From contig NZ_SMAN01000004.1 in assembly GCF_004342905.1 (NCBI RefSeq), positions 123,518-187,517 on the forward strand: DNA of 64,000 bases, written 5' to 3'. Positions 9,973 through 18,148 of the stretch are shown piece after piece. The stretch comes from Melghiribacillus thermohalophilus. GTDB lineage: Bacteria > Bacillota > Bacilli > Bacillales > Alkalibacillaceae. The position numbers were made by a program, and so were the translations under genes. How positions within the stretch are numbered: position 1 is the first letter of the stretch; every line of letters starts with the position of its first letter. Below the pieces are notes generated by a model that saw nothing but the letters and a program-made list of their open reading frames with translations, searched no databases and had not been told where the DNA came from.

Positions 9973-10482
9973 ATGAAATATTTCCAATTTATACTGGTTG
10001 TGCTGCTTTTTCTCACAGCATGTCATGTTGAAAGTTCCACTGAAAACAAGGAAAAAGAATCTCAGTCAATCCCTCCTGTTAGTCAGCAGCTCTTGCCTGA
10101 AAGCTGGGATATCAGTCCAAGTTTTAAATTGAACGGGGAGACGGTCATCGGGAAACGGGATACATTAGCCCTGTCATATGATGAGTCTTTTTCTTCCCGT
10201 GAAGTGATAAAGGCAAACTGGTATTTCTGGGGAGAGAAACCCACATGGAAGGACAAATCCGTATCAGTCATTGGAGTTCACAGGGAAACCCATTCGATCG
10301 AGAAAGTATTGACTGATCAAACGGGACATTTTTCATGGGTAAACTCTGTTGATCTTTCCTCTTCGCAATTATCAGATGCTACGGTAACTTCATATATGGA
10401 ATTTTCCAAATCGGGACGATGGTGTTTGAATGTATACATCGGAAATGAACATGTTGGGCAGATCGTAATTGAAGTCGAATAG
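9973..10482 (+). CDS. Putative lipoprotein of unknown function
   Basis: 169 residues. It starts with a short lipoprotein signal peptide: MKYFQFILVVLLFLTAC, with the lipobox LTAC and C17 as the predicted lipidated residue. The mature part is polar and then predicted to be a beta-rich extracytoplasmic domain (NGETVIGKRDTLAL, HIGQIVIEVE-like end). The GGAGGAGGAGAGG site fixes the ATG at 9973 rather than the upstream frame opening at 9898. I do not recognise a family. It lies between ysmA and gerE, so a role in the spore or envelope is possible but not shown. Confidence 0.7.
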   Translation: MKYFQFILVVLLFLTACHVESSTENKEKESQSIPPVSQQLLPESWDISPSFKLNGETVIGKRDTLALSYDESFSSREVIKANWYFWGEKPTWKDKSVSVIGVHRETHSIEKVLTDQTGHFSWVNSVDLSSSQLSDATVTSYMEFSKSGRWCLNVYIGNEHVGQIVIEVE

Positions 10483-10533
10483 CCTGCTCCTGATGAGCTG
10501 GCAAGAAAACGACCCATTTTTGAACTGTCAGGG

Positions 10534-10562
10534 AACAGTAAAGATTTTTATGTCATACTATA
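10534..10562 (+). promoter_or_regulatory. Sigma-K-like promoter of gerE
   Basis: AACA at 10534-10537 (consensus mACm), 16 bases, CATACTATA at 10554-10562 (consensus CATAnnnTA). It lies 60 bases before the gerE start. In B. subtilis gerE is transcribed by sigma-K in the mother cell, so the match is biologically expected. Confidence 0.7.
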
Positions 10563-10621
10563 AAGTGACTAAGCATTCCCCAAATCCTTGCAACTCTGAG
10601 GGAGCAAGGAGGGGTTACCTG

Positions 10622-10846
10622 TTGAAGGACAAAGATTATAAGCCGAAGCAAATACTCACAAAAAGGGAAAAAGAAGTATTTGAACTTCTCGTGCAGGATA
10701 AGACAACAAAGGAAATAGCAGAAGAATTGTACATTTCTGAAAAAACTGTCAGAAATCATATTTCCAATGCCATGCAAAAGTTGGGTGTAAAGGGGCGTTC
10801 ACAAGCAGTGGTCGAACTCCTTCGCATGGGGGAGTTGAAACTTTAG
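10622..10846 (+). CDS. gerE: Spore transcription factor GerE
   Basis: 74-residue LuxR-type DNA-binding protein, exactly the length of B. subtilis GerE and nearly identical over its helix-turn-helix: LTKREKEVFELLVQDKTTKE and SEKTVRNHISNAMQKLGVKG. It controls late coat genes in the mother cell with sigma-K. The frame is open much further upstream, but an AAGGAGGGG site 8 bases before a TTG at 10622 gives the family-length protein, so TTG is the likely start. A terminator follows. Confidence 0.95.
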   Translation: MKDKDYKPKQILTKREKEVFELLVQDKTTKEIAEELYISEKTVRNHISNAMQKLGVKGRSQAVVELLRMGELKL

Positions 10847-10851
10847 ATGGA

Positions 10852-10893
10852 GAGGCTGGCCCATGGATTACCCTGGGCATCAGCCTCATTTTT
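10852..10893 (+). terminator. Terminator after gerE
   Basis: GAGGCTG-GCCCA stem with a TGGG..CAGCCTC partner, then ATTTTT. The remaining 270 bases before ysmB hold no clear gene or site. Confidence 0.8.
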
Positions 10894-11170
10894 ATGTCAT
10901 CAGGAGGAACCCTTAGATATGCATTTTATGAGTATGGGTGGATATGCATGTCTTGCTCAGTGAGATTTTGGTGTTGATTGCTGGTGCGTTGTGAACATAA
11001 GGGCATTTGCCTTATCATCCGTAAATAACGGTCATATCCCTGATGAAATACTAACATCATTATGAATCAATCAAGGAATTTTTCGGCTTCTTTTGTCATT
11101 ATATCTTGAATTTCTGTCAAAAAAACATAAGAATAAGAGTATGAAGTTAATCATTAGGAGGTCTCTGACC

Positions 11171-11629
11171 GTGGAACATGTTGATGTAGCAACAATTGGA
11201 GAAATTGAGAAAAAACTGCGATACATATCTCACATCGTCAAACAAAAGGGTCGGGAAATTTTAAACCATTATCCTATCACACCGCCACAATTTGTTGCAT
11301 TACAATGGTTAATGGAAGAGGGAGATTTAACAATCGGTGACCTTTCCAAAAAGATGCATCTGGCATTTAGTACAACGACTGACTTAATTGATCGGATGGA
11401 AAAAACCGAACTGGTTGAGCGGGTTCGCGATGAAAAGGACCGGCGGGTGGTTCGGATTCATCTGCTGGAAAAGGGAAAGAACATTATTCATGAAGTGATT
11501 GAAAAAAGACAGGAATATCTTTATGATGTTCTCAAAAATTTTTCAGAGGAAGAAGTTTTGACACTGAAGGGATCACTGGATCATCTCTACTCAGAGATGG
11601 AAATGATTCGAAATGGAGAGAAAAAATAG
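11171..11629 (+). CDS. ysmB: MarR-family transcriptional regulator YsmB
   Basis: 152 residues with the winged-helix fold of MarR: LTIGDLSKKMHLAFSTTTDL is the recognition helix and VRDEKDRRVVRIHLLEKG the wing. Homologues are dimers that bind an inverted repeat; the ligand and targets are unknown. TAGGAGGTC lies before a GTG at 11171. I prefer this to the upstream ATG at 11093, whose 26 extra residues are not typical. It is 19 bases before racE. Confidence 0.85.
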   Translation: MEHVDVATIGEIEKKLRYISHIVKQKGREILNHYPITPPQFVALQWLMEEGDLTIGDLSKKMHLAFSTTTDLIDRMEKTELVERVRDEKDRRVVRIHLLEKGKNIIHEVIEKRQEYLYDVLKNFSEEEVLTLKGSLDHLYSEMEMIRNGEKK

Positions 11630-11648
11630 ATAGAAAGGCGAGACATTC

Positions 11649-12446
11649 GTGGAACAGCCAATAGGTGTTATTGACTCAGGCGTAGGTGGATTAACAGTTG
11701 CGAAGGAATTGATGCGGCAGCTGCCGAAAGAAGAATTTATTTATCTCGGTGACACATTAAGATGTCCGTATGGATCAAGAACTAAGGATGAAGTAAGACG
11801 ATTTACCTGGCAAATGGTAAATTTTTTGGGTCAGTATGATATCAAAATGCTGGTAGTTGCCTGTAATACGGCAACAGCTTTTGTATTGCCGGAACTAAAG
11901 GCACATTTAAATATCCCGGTAGTCGGAGTCATCCAGCCCGGGGCAAGGGCTGCCATTAAAACATCCAGAAACCGTAAAATTGGTGTAATTGGAACAGAGG
12001 GTACCATTAGCAGTAAAGCCTATCCAAATGTGCTAAAAGACATTCATTCTGAAATAGAGGTTTACAGCCTGGCCTGCCCCCGATTAGTGCCTATGGTGGA
12101 ACAGGGAATTCTATCAGGGCCAGAAGCGGAACATATTGTGGATGAGTCCCTCAAACCTTTGCAGCACATTGACGAGATGGATACATTAATACTGGGGTGC
12201 ACCCACTACCCTTTACTCAAACCAGTGATACAAAAAGTGCTTGGTAATCAAGTGACGATTATTTCTTCAGGAGAAGAAACGGCCAGAGAAGTAAGTACGA
12301 TTTTAGCCTATGGTAATTTGCTTTTTCATGGAGAGCGAAAACCAAATCACAAACTGTTTACAACAGGAAATCTTGCCCTTTTTCAGCATATCGCCAATAA
12401 CTGGTTTGGTTACAAAATCCCACATATAAAGAGTATACGGTTATAA
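11649..12446 (+). CDS. racE: Glutamate racemase
   Basis: 265 residues, a cofactor-independent racemase making D-glutamate for peptidoglycan (and poly-glutamate where present). It shows IGVIDSGVGGLTVAKELMRQL with the catalytic region, CNTATA with the first catalytic cysteine, and GCTHYPLL with the second. The start is GTG at 11649. It is preceded by ysmB and followed by a strong terminator. Confidence 0.95.
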   Translation: MEQPIGVIDSGVGGLTVAKELMRQLPKEEFIYLGDTLRCPYGSRTKDEVRRFTWQMVNFLGQYDIKMLVVACNTATAFVLPELKAHLNIPVVGVIQPGARAAIKTSRNRKIGVIGTEGTISSKAYPNVLKDIHSEIEVYSLACPRLVPMVEQGILSGPEAEHIVDESLKPLQHIDEMDTLILGCTHYPLLKPVIQKVLGNQVTIISSGEETAREVSTILAYGNLLFHGERKPNHKLFTTGNLALFQHIANNWFGYKIPHIKSIRL

Positions 12447-12451
12447 TGGAG

Positions 12452-12479
12452 CGCCAGTCCAGAGTACGGACTGGCGTTT
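12452..12479 (+). terminator. Terminator after racE
   Basis: Perfect nine-base stem CGCCAGTCC / GGACTGGCG with an AGAGTAC loop, then TTTC. Confidence 0.75.
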
Positions 12480-12665
12480 CACTGGTTTATCCGATTTCAG
12501 TTTTTCCGGATGAACGTAAAGAGAAACTTCAGTCCAGAATGCTGACTTCCATTTATGAATCTTTCTTTTCTCCCAAAAAAACAGGATTTTTCTATTGAAA
12601 ATAAGGTCTATTTTTTTATATAGCTCGTATAAATAGTAGTACAAACCACCATGGGAGGGAAAGGC

Positions 12666-13742
12666 ATGCAAAAGCGCTTGAAATGGATGATTCCAGGCAT
12701 TCTGTCAGTTTCTATGATTCTGAATGGCTGTATGTTCGAAGGAGAACAATCACTGGAAGAAATGGATCCACCACCAGAGGATGTAGAAATGATTGATGAT
12801 TTAGAAAACACGGAAGATCAGACGGACGAACAGGGGGATCGTACATCAGAGCCTGTATCAAATACCACGGAGCGCACATTATACTTAATAGATCAAAATG
12901 GGTTTGTGGTTCCGCAGATTTTGCAGCTACCTGCAGCCGAATCAAAAGAAGTAGCGAGACAGTCACTTGAATATTTAGTCATTGGCGGACCTGTTTCAAA
13001 CCTTTTGCCAAATGGCTTTCAGGCTGTTCTTCCTGCTGGAACCGAGGTCAATGGTCTGAATCTACAGGAAGATGGAACATTAATTGTTGATGTCTCCGAA
13101 GAATTTACCAATTATCGACCAGAGGATGAATTAAAAATTTTACAGGCTATGACCTTCACTCTCACTCAATTTGATTCCATTGAGCGGATAAAACTTCGCA
13201 TAAATGGAAAGGATCAGGAAGTGATGCCCGTTAATGGCACGCCGATTTCTGAAGGGTTTTCAAGAGATCAGGGTATAAACGTATTTGCGGGTGATGTTTA
13301 TGATCTGCTCGATAGTAAAGCTGTTACGCTTTACTATCCAGCCCAGCACGATAACGAGTACTATTACGTTCCCGTGACGATACCGATTCAGACAAAGGAA
13401 AACGACATGTATGAAGCCGTGGTACAAGCATTGATGGATGGTCCGTCAGCTGAACTTCCATTATTAAATGTCTTCAGGGAGAATGTACAGCTCACGGAAG
13501 ATCCTGAATTTACAGACGGTATTTTGACATTAACGTTTAATGAATCCATTTTTAGCCAGCCGGAAAATCAAGTGATTTCTGATGAAGTCATGACTTCCCT
13601 TGTTCTTTCTTTAACGGAACTGCCGGGAATCGAAGCAGTCCAGGTACAAGTTGAAGGACATGAACAGGTTTTTCAGGAAAGTGGGGAAGAGCTGTCAGAA
13701 CCTGTAACCCGAGAAAAAATGCAACAGATTGGTAGTATTTAA
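12666..13742 (+). CDS. gerM: Spore germination/cell-wall protein GerM (lipoprotein)
   Basis: 358 residues. A lipoprotein signal (MQKRLKWMIPGILSVSMILNGC) gives a lipidated cysteine. Two copies of the GerMN domain follow, in about residues 95-210 and 240-340, with repeats of the form (R)TLYLIDQNGFVVP and VTLYYPAQHDNEYYYVPV plus the conserved LPAGTEVNGL and the ENVQLTEDPEFTDGILTLTF segments. GerM is needed for spore germination and cortex and septal wall work in B. subtilis. A GGGAGGG site lies before the ATG at 12666. The gene lies between racE and rph, as in B. subtilis. Confidence 0.9.
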   Translation: MQKRLKWMIPGILSVSMILNGCMFEGEQSLEEMDPPPEDVEMIDDLENTEDQTDEQGDRTSEPVSNTTERTLYLIDQNGFVVPQILQLPAAESKEVARQSLEYLVIGGPVSNLLPNGFQAVLPAGTEVNGLNLQEDGTLIVDVSEEFTNYRPEDELKILQAMTFTLTQFDSIERIKLRINGKDQEVMPVNGTPISEGFSRDQGINVFAGDVYDLLDSKAVTLYYPAQHDNEYYYVPVTIPIQTKENDMYEAVVQALMDGPSAELPLLNVFRENVQLTEDPEFTDGILTLTFNESIFSQPENQVISDEVMTSLVLSLTELPGIEAVQVQVEGHEQVFQESGEELSEPVTREKMQQIGSI

Positions 13743-13778
13743 TCGGCCATGTGTTTATAATAAGACTGTCCATAAAGT

Positions 13779-13809
13779 GGGGCTGACCAGCAGCCTCATT
13801 TTATTTTTG
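13779..13809 (+). terminator. Weak terminator after gerM
   Basis: GGGGCTG / CAGCCTC stem with a short loop, then ATTTTATTTTT. Confidence 0.6.
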
Positions 13810-13882
13810 CTAGTTGATTTTATGGTTTTTGTGAAATTTATGTTACTATGATTGTTGGATACCGCAGAAGGAGGACGTGGAG

Positions 13883-14698
13883 ATGAGAGTAGACGGCAGA
13901 CAGTATGATCAACTGAGACACATACATATGGAAACGGACTACATCAAACATCCAGAAGGCTCGGTACTCATTACAGTAGGAGATACCAAAGTGATCTGTA
14001 ATGCAAGTGTCGAAGATCGGGTTCCACCATTCATGAGGGGAGAAGGCAAAGGCTGGGTAACCGCCGAATATGCCATGCTCCCGCGTGCAACGGAACAGCG
14101 GAATATCCGGGAATCTTCAAAGGGAAAAATTTCGGGTAGAACCATGGAAATTCAGCGTTTAATTGGGCGTTCTCTCCGTGCAGTTGTGGATCTCGAAAAA
14201 ATCGGTGAGCGAACCGTCTGGGTGGACTGTGATGTCATTCAGGCAGACGGCGGGACACGCACAGCGTCTATTACCGGAGCATTTGTCGCCATGACTCTTG
14301 CCTTTGGTAATTTAATCTGTGAAGAAGTAATTCAGGAAATGCCCATTACCAATTATCTGGCAGCGATTTCCGTCGGTGTCCTGCCTGATGGAAAAGAAAT
14401 TTTAGATTTGTGTTATGAAGAAGATTCCGAAGCAAATGTGGATATGAATATTGTCATGACAGGCGAGGGGGAATATGTGGAATTGCAGGGTACGGGGGAA
14501 GAAGCGACCTTTACGCCTGACCAGTTAAAGAACATGCTGATCCTTGCCGAAAAGGGACTAAAAGATATATTCCAGATTCAGCGGGAAGCAATCGGTGAAG
14601 AATGGCATGAACTGATTCAAAAGAATATCGAACAGGCCAATCACGAAGAAAATGGAGAGGGAGAACATGAAGAAGATCATTCTGGCGACGAAGAATAA
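13883..14698 (+). CDS. rph: Ribonuclease PH
   Basis: 271 residues. It trims the 3' ends of tRNA precursors phosphorolytically. Motifs include [14 protein letters not shown] at the start, [19 protein letters not shown] and [21 protein letters not shown] with the phosphate-binding region. The AAGGAGG at 13868-13874 favours the ATG at 13883 over the GTG at 13877. The last 32 bases overlap the next gene, so the two are co-translated. An acidic tail ([12 protein letters not shown]) is encoded in the overlap. Confidence 0.93.
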   Translation: MRVDGRQYDQLRHIHMETDYIKHPEGSVLITVGDTKVICNASVEDRVPPFMRGEGKGWVTAEYAMLPRATEQRNIRESSKGKISGRTMEIQRLIGRSLRAVVDLEKIGERTVWVDCDVIQADGGTRTASITGAFVAMTLAFGNLICEEVIQEMPITNYLAAISVGVLPDGKEILDLCYEEDSEANVDMNIVMTGEGEYVELQGTGEEATFTPDQLKNMLILAEKGLKDIFQIQREAIGEEWHELIQKNIEQANHEENGEGEHEEDHSGDEE

Positions 14699-15272
14699 CG
14701 GAAAAGCAAAGGAGTTTAAAGAAATTTTTGGATCTATTGGGATTGAGATTGTAACCCTGCTTGATCTCGAGGAGGATATCCCAGAAATCGAAGAAACAGG
14801 GGAAACATTTGAAGAAAATGCCGCCATTAAAGCCGAAACGATAGCGGATCGTTTTCAAATGCCAGTCATGGGAGATGACTCGGGCCTTGAAATTGATGCG
14901 CTGGATGGAAAGCCTGGTGTCTATTCGGCCCGTTATGCAGGACTTGAAAAAAGCGACCAAAAAAATATGGAAAAAGTGCTGAGTGAGCTGGATGGAGTGG
15001 AACAGGATGAGCGCACTGCCCGTTTTGTCTGTGTGCTTGCTCTTGCCGTTCCGGGAAAAGAGACGGTTCTGAAACGGGGAAGATGTGAAGGGCGAATTGG
15101 TTTTGAACCAATCGGTGATAAAGGGTTTGGCTATGATCCGATTTTTTATCCGGATGGGTATGACCAGACGATGGCTCAGCTGGAACCGGAGGAGAAAAAC
15201 CGGATCAGTCACCGAAGAGATGCCATCAATCAAATGATGGACTGGCTAAAAGAAAATCCACTGGCGGAGTGA
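14667..15272 (+). CDS. ysnA: XTP/dITP diphosphatase (RdgB/HAM1 type)
   Basis: 201 residues. It removes non-canonical purine triphosphates (dITP, XTP) before they reach nucleic acid. It has the N-terminal signature [20 protein letters not shown], then [25 protein letters not shown] and the later [11 protein letters not shown]. The start at 14667, after GGAGAGGGAG, gives the standard N-terminus. Overlap with rph and 6-base spacing to the next gene mark an operon. Confidence 0.93.
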   Translation: MKKIILATKNNGKAKEFKEIFGSIGIEIVTLLDLEEDIPEIEETGETFEENAAIKAETIADRFQMPVMGDDSGLEIDALDGKPGVYSARYAGLEKSDQKNMEKVLSELDGVEQDERTARFVCVLALAVPGKETVLKRGRCEGRIGFEPIGDKGFGYDPIFYPDGYDQTMAQLEPEEKNRISHRRDAINQMMDWLKENPLAE

Positions 15273-15278
15273 TGATAG

Positions 15279-15803
15279 ATGAAGACGGTCATGATAGTCA
15301 GTGACAGTCATGGATTGAAAGATGAGCTGGCGATGATTAAAAAGAGACATCAGGGGGAAGCGGATGCCTTCATCCATTGTGGAGATTCAGAGCTCGATTA
15401 CGAATCTGAATGGATGGAAGGATTTCGAAGGGTGCGGGGCAACTGTGACTTTGACACAAACTATCCGAATGAGGTAGACTTTCTATTGGACAATGTGAAG
15501 TTTTATGTGACCCACGGACATCTGTACCGGGTAAAATCAACACTCATGCCTTTAAGTTACCGGGCAGAAGAAGTGGGAGCGGACATCGTATGCTTTGGCC
15601 ATTCTCACTTTGCGACAGCGGAAAAAGTGGGGAATACGTTATTGATTAATCCAGGAAGCATTAATCAGCCTCGTGGAAGACTTGAAAAAACCTATGCGAA
15701 ACTGACATGGGAAGACAACAGCCATTTTCATGTGCAGTTTTTAGATCTTGAGGGAAATGAAGTTCCTGAATTAACTAAATCATTTGTTTTTGGGCAGGAT
15801 TAA
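15279..15803 (+). CDS. ysnB: YfcE/MJ0936-family metallophosphoesterase
   Basis: 174 residues of calcineurin-like phosphoesterase: metal ligands in SDSHG, HCGDSE, RGNCDFD, THGH and GHSH in the right order. The MJ0936/YfcE group hydrolyses small phosphodiesters in vitro; the physiological substrate is unknown. Third gene of rph-ysnA-ysnB. The coding region ends at a stem that contains its stop codon. Confidence 0.9.
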   Translation: MKTVMIVSDSHGLKDELAMIKKRHQGEADAFIHCGDSELDYESEWMEGFRRVRGNCDFDTNYPNEVDFLLDNVKFYVTHGHLYRVKSTLMPLSYRAEEVGADIVCFGHSHFATAEKVGNTLLINPGSINQPRGRLEKTYAKLTWEDNSHFHVQFLDLEGNEVPELTKSFVFGQD

Positions 15804-15813
15804 AAGTCCTGCC
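15793..15813 (+). terminator. Stem-loop at the end of ysnB
   Basis: GGCAGGA / TCCTGCC with loop TTAAAAG. It spans the stop codon and has no T run, so it is a processing hairpin or a poor terminator. Confidence 0.4.
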
Positions 15814-15832
15814 TGAAAACAAAAATTGGTGG

Positions 15833-15861
15833 TTGACAGTTGCTTATTATGTTCTTATAAT
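15833..15861 (+). promoter_or_regulatory. Strong sigma-A promoter of the tRNA genes
   Basis: TTGACA, 17 bases, TATAAT: full consensus, 22 bases before tRNA-Gly. Confidence 0.85.
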
Positions 15862-15882
15862 AATACTTGTCGATTGGAAAAT

Positions 15883-15956
15883 GCGGGTGTAGTTTAGTGG
15901 TAAAACCTCAGCCTTCCAAGCTGATGTCGTGGGTTCGATTCCCATCACCCGCTCCA
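15883..15956 (+). tRNA. tRNA-Gly (anticodon TCC)
   Basis: 74 bases including an encoded CCA. The acceptor stem GCGGGTG pairs with CACCCGC. The anticodon stem TCAGC / GCTGA encloses the loop CTTCCAA, with TCC as anticodon. The T-loop is GGTTCGATTCC. Driven by the promoter at 15833-15861. Confidence 0.93.
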
Positions 15957-15960
15957 TTTC

Positions 15961-15984
15961 ATATCATGTCCCAGTAGCTCAGCT
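15961..15984 (+). repeat. Duplicated 5' fragment of tRNA-Arg
   Basis: These 24 bases repeat exactly at 16202-16225, the start of the intact tRNA-Arg. Seventeen are tRNA 5' sequence (from GTCCCAG); the rest is preceding sequence. After AGCT the copy runs into unrelated DNA, so this is a dead partial copy, 241 bases before the true gene. Confidence 0.8.
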
Positions 15985-16208
15985 ACGAGCAAAACATCTG
16001 CCGAATTGACTGCGAGTTGTTCCGACGCATCATGCATCAATGGATTAGCTTGCAGAGGAAGGAACAGGATAGAGCACGTCCGAATTTGCTTCACTGAATG
16101 AACTTCAGCGTACCAATCGAGCTGCTTCTTGAATAGACATACTGAGATGGGGACGACGGAGTGTAAACCTAAACAAAAAACTATGCTGTATATAACATTA
16201 TATATCAT

Positions 16209-16282
<74 letters not shown>

Positions 16283-16403
16283 CTCCTTTTATTAAAAATA
16301 CCGTTATGTCACGTGATTCGAACGTTCGCCCAGACGCAGAGATTGCGCAGATATAGCCGAAATAACTCCGAAATCGCGTGAAAATAGCGGTACACATCGG
16401 ACA

Positions 16404-16443
16404 AAGACGTCTCCTTACGTGTGATAGCGAAAGGAGGCGTTTT
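16404..16443 (+). terminator. Hairpin after the tRNA-Arg region
   Basis: ACGTCTCCTT pairs with AAGGAGGCGT (one G-U), followed by TTTTC. The 3' arm contains AAAGGAGG, so it could also hide a ribosome site for a short frame after it. Confidence 0.5.
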
Positions 16444-16445
16444 CT

Positions 16446-16616
16446 ATTGGCTCAAAATTTATCGTGAAAAGACGACCGACGTACAACCGTTCAGTCCAAT
16501 GGTCTAGCGATGACCGACGTTCGAAATATGACGGAACAAAAAATGCGATTCAAGAAGCGTTTAAGCGAAAGAAGTGGAGGGCCTCAGATCGTGGATTGTC
16601 GCAGACTTCCAGGTAG
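16446..16616 (+). CDS. Possible 56-residue basic peptide with ATT start, perhaps a remnant
   Basis: A reading frame of 57 codons including the stop, opened just after a GAAAGGAGGCG site. It has no ATG, GTG or TTG at the right place; an ATT at 16446 sits 6 bases from the site. The peptide is rich in arginine and lysine (KRRPTYNRS, FKRKKWRASDRG). It could be a fragment of a lost mobile gene next to a tRNA. I do not recognise it, and expression is unproven. Confidence 0.2.
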   Translation: MGSKFIVKRRPTYNRSVQWSSDDRRSKYDGTKNAIQEAFKRKKWRASDRGLSQTSR

Positions 16617-16735
16617 GTTTAGCCATTTGAACCTAATCGAATTGTGAAACGAACTGCAGAAGGTGGGGAGTGTCGCACATTAGATCGTTACTAAGCAATT
16701 CTTCAACAATCCCACTCGTTAGCGGATTAATGGAT

Positions 16736-17344
16736 TTATTCCGTTCCATTAACTACGAGGTCTGCTATTTCATAAGGTTTATGTTCTTTTACATAGATGT
16801 CTTCTGAGACCATCCAATTGTTTTCCCATATACCGCGAGCTTCCTCACCATCTCTTTTAAGCCCCCGTGAAAGCCTTATATCTCGTGGACAATCAACCCA
16901 TATTTTATAATCGTATTTATTTGCTAATTCCTTACGAATGGAATAAATACCTTCAATAATGACCATTCCTCCAACGGGGACTGTATGCCATTCTGCTAAA
17001 TCATCTATATCCCAATCGTACCGTTGATAACATCCCTCTTTGTTTTGACGGATAGGTTCAAGAACTTGTTTTAATAAACGTTTCCAATCAAAATCTGCCC
17101 CAATGGGTTTCTTTTCTGGTGGTGCTTTTATCAGTTGAGAAGAAGGTAAATAAAAATCATCCATATGAACCACAGTTACGTTTGAACATTCCGTCTTCAA
17201 CTTATTTGCTAATGTTGTCTTGCCTGAACCTCCACATCCATCTATTCCGATTAACAAGGTTGATTGTTTTTTAGATATAGAATTGATGGAGCTAATCAAT
17301 TGTTCAATGTTATTCACGTCACCTTGCTTCGCATTAAAATTCAC
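16736..17344 (-). CDS. Uridine kinase-like P-loop NTPase
   Basis: 202 residues. Walker A GIDGCGGSGKTTLANKL near residue 35, then HMDDFYLPS like the uridine-kinase substrate lid and DWDIDDLAEW later; PRDIRLSRGLKRDGEEARG fits the ATP-lid arginines. The fold is that of uridine kinase/phosphoribulokinase; the substrate is not certain and such stand-alone genes are often called uridine kinase by default. The start is GTG at 17344. It sits alone between the tRNA island and the ilv leader, with no partner gene. Confidence 0.75.
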   Translation of the reverse strand: MNFNAKQGDVNNIEQLISSINSISKKQSTLLIGIDGCGGSGKTTLANKLKTECSNVTVVHMDDFYLPSSQLIKAPPEKKPIGADFDWKRLLKQVLEPIRQNKEGCYQRYDWDIDDLAEWHTVPVGGMVIIEGIYSIRKELANKYDYKIWVDCPRDIRLSRGLKRDGEEARGIWENNWMVSEDIYVKEHKPYEIADLVVNGTE

Positions 17345-17644
17345 TTTATCACCACTTTTAAGTTTGTTAAATATTAGTTCTGAATATTTTGTTAAACCTG
17401 TTTGTTGAAGTAAACTGCACGGTTAACTTAAGAACTTTTTTTACAATGTTTATACATATTTTAACATATTCTATCGGATTCAGAGCAATTATACCAATAT
17501 GTAGATTGGGCTATATATAACGTATAAGGAAATTACCCCACCCTGCGTACGCCCCCTACAATTGTGTTTAGGCAATCGGTTTGTAATGGTAACAAAATTT
17601 CTTTGATTTTCTTTGACCTTTCACAATCGTTCATAAATTCACAA

Positions 17645-17658
17645 TGAAAGCGGATACA
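17645..17658 (+). promoter_or_regulatory. cre-like CcpA site upstream of the ilv-leu promoter
   Basis: TGAAAGCGGATACA fits the relaxed catabolite-responsive element TGWAARCGNWWNCA. Its centre is about 89 bases before the predicted start site. In B. subtilis CcpA activates ilv-leu from a cre at a similar distance. Confidence 0.55.
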
Positions 17659-17676
17659 ATAAGTTAGATAAATCTA

Positions 17677-17691
17677 AATTATCTAAAAATT
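17677..17691 (+). promoter_or_regulatory. CodY-like box upstream of the ilv-leu promoter
   Basis: AATTATCTAAAAATT matches the CodY motif AATTTTCWGAAAATT at 13 of 15 positions. It lies between the cre-like site and the -35, 14 bases before the latter. CodY repression of ilv-leu is known in B. subtilis. Confidence 0.55.
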
Positions 17692-17704
17692 ATTAAAAAA
17701 GTGG

Positions 17705-17733
17705 TTGACTCCCGCTCTAAATCGGCGTATGAT
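17705..17733 (+). promoter_or_regulatory. Sigma-A promoter of the ilv-leu operon
   Basis: TTGACT, 17 bases, TATGAT. Transcription would start near 17740 and read through the T-box leader. The region from 17345 to 17640 upstream shows no gene. Confidence 0.75.
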
Positions 17734-17759
17734 AGTCCTCAAACAATACACGACATAAA

Positions 17760-18067
17760 CGGATTAACGCGTTGAAGAGGACCAGTAATCACAGGTTCGG
17801 TATCTACAGAGAGCCGGGGCAGCTGGAAACCGGTGATACCACTGTGGATGAACTCCCCTCTGAGTGTCAGCCCGAACGTTTTTCATCAGTAGGGCTGGCC
17901 GGGTGTCAACGGGCACTCGTTATTAAAATGAACGTATCCATCCGGTATACGTTCATGAGGTGACGCTTGTAAGGGTGTCACAAAATAGGGTGGTACCGTG
18001 GAAAGTCAAACCTTTCCGCCCCTTGCAAGCCTTCGGGCTGTATAGGGGGCGGGGAGGTTTTTATTTT
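17760..18067 (+). ncRNA. Leucine T-box leader of ilvB
   Basis: Long Stem I region with the AGAGG start motif, a specifier loop in which GAACTCCCCTCTGAG contains the codon CTC (Leu, 17853-17855), and the T-box AGGGTGGTACCGTG at 17987-18000. The terminator stem is CCTTTCCGCCCC/GGGGCGGGGAGG at 18008-18060 followed by TTTTTATTTT. Uncharged tRNA-Leu pairing with the T-box would prevent termination and turn on ilvBHC-leuABCD. The specifier was placed by motif, not by folding. Confidence 0.9.
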
Positions 18068-18148
18068 ATTAAAGACAAAACAGGTGGATGGTGTCAGTCT
18101 ATTGGCCTTTAATCCTTTATTACGTTTTTTTCTCAAGGAGGATTGTTG

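Noticed and set aside
17772..17963. 63-codon frame in the ilvB leader
   Set aside because: It lies within the T-box RNA, has no ribosome site and no family resemblance.
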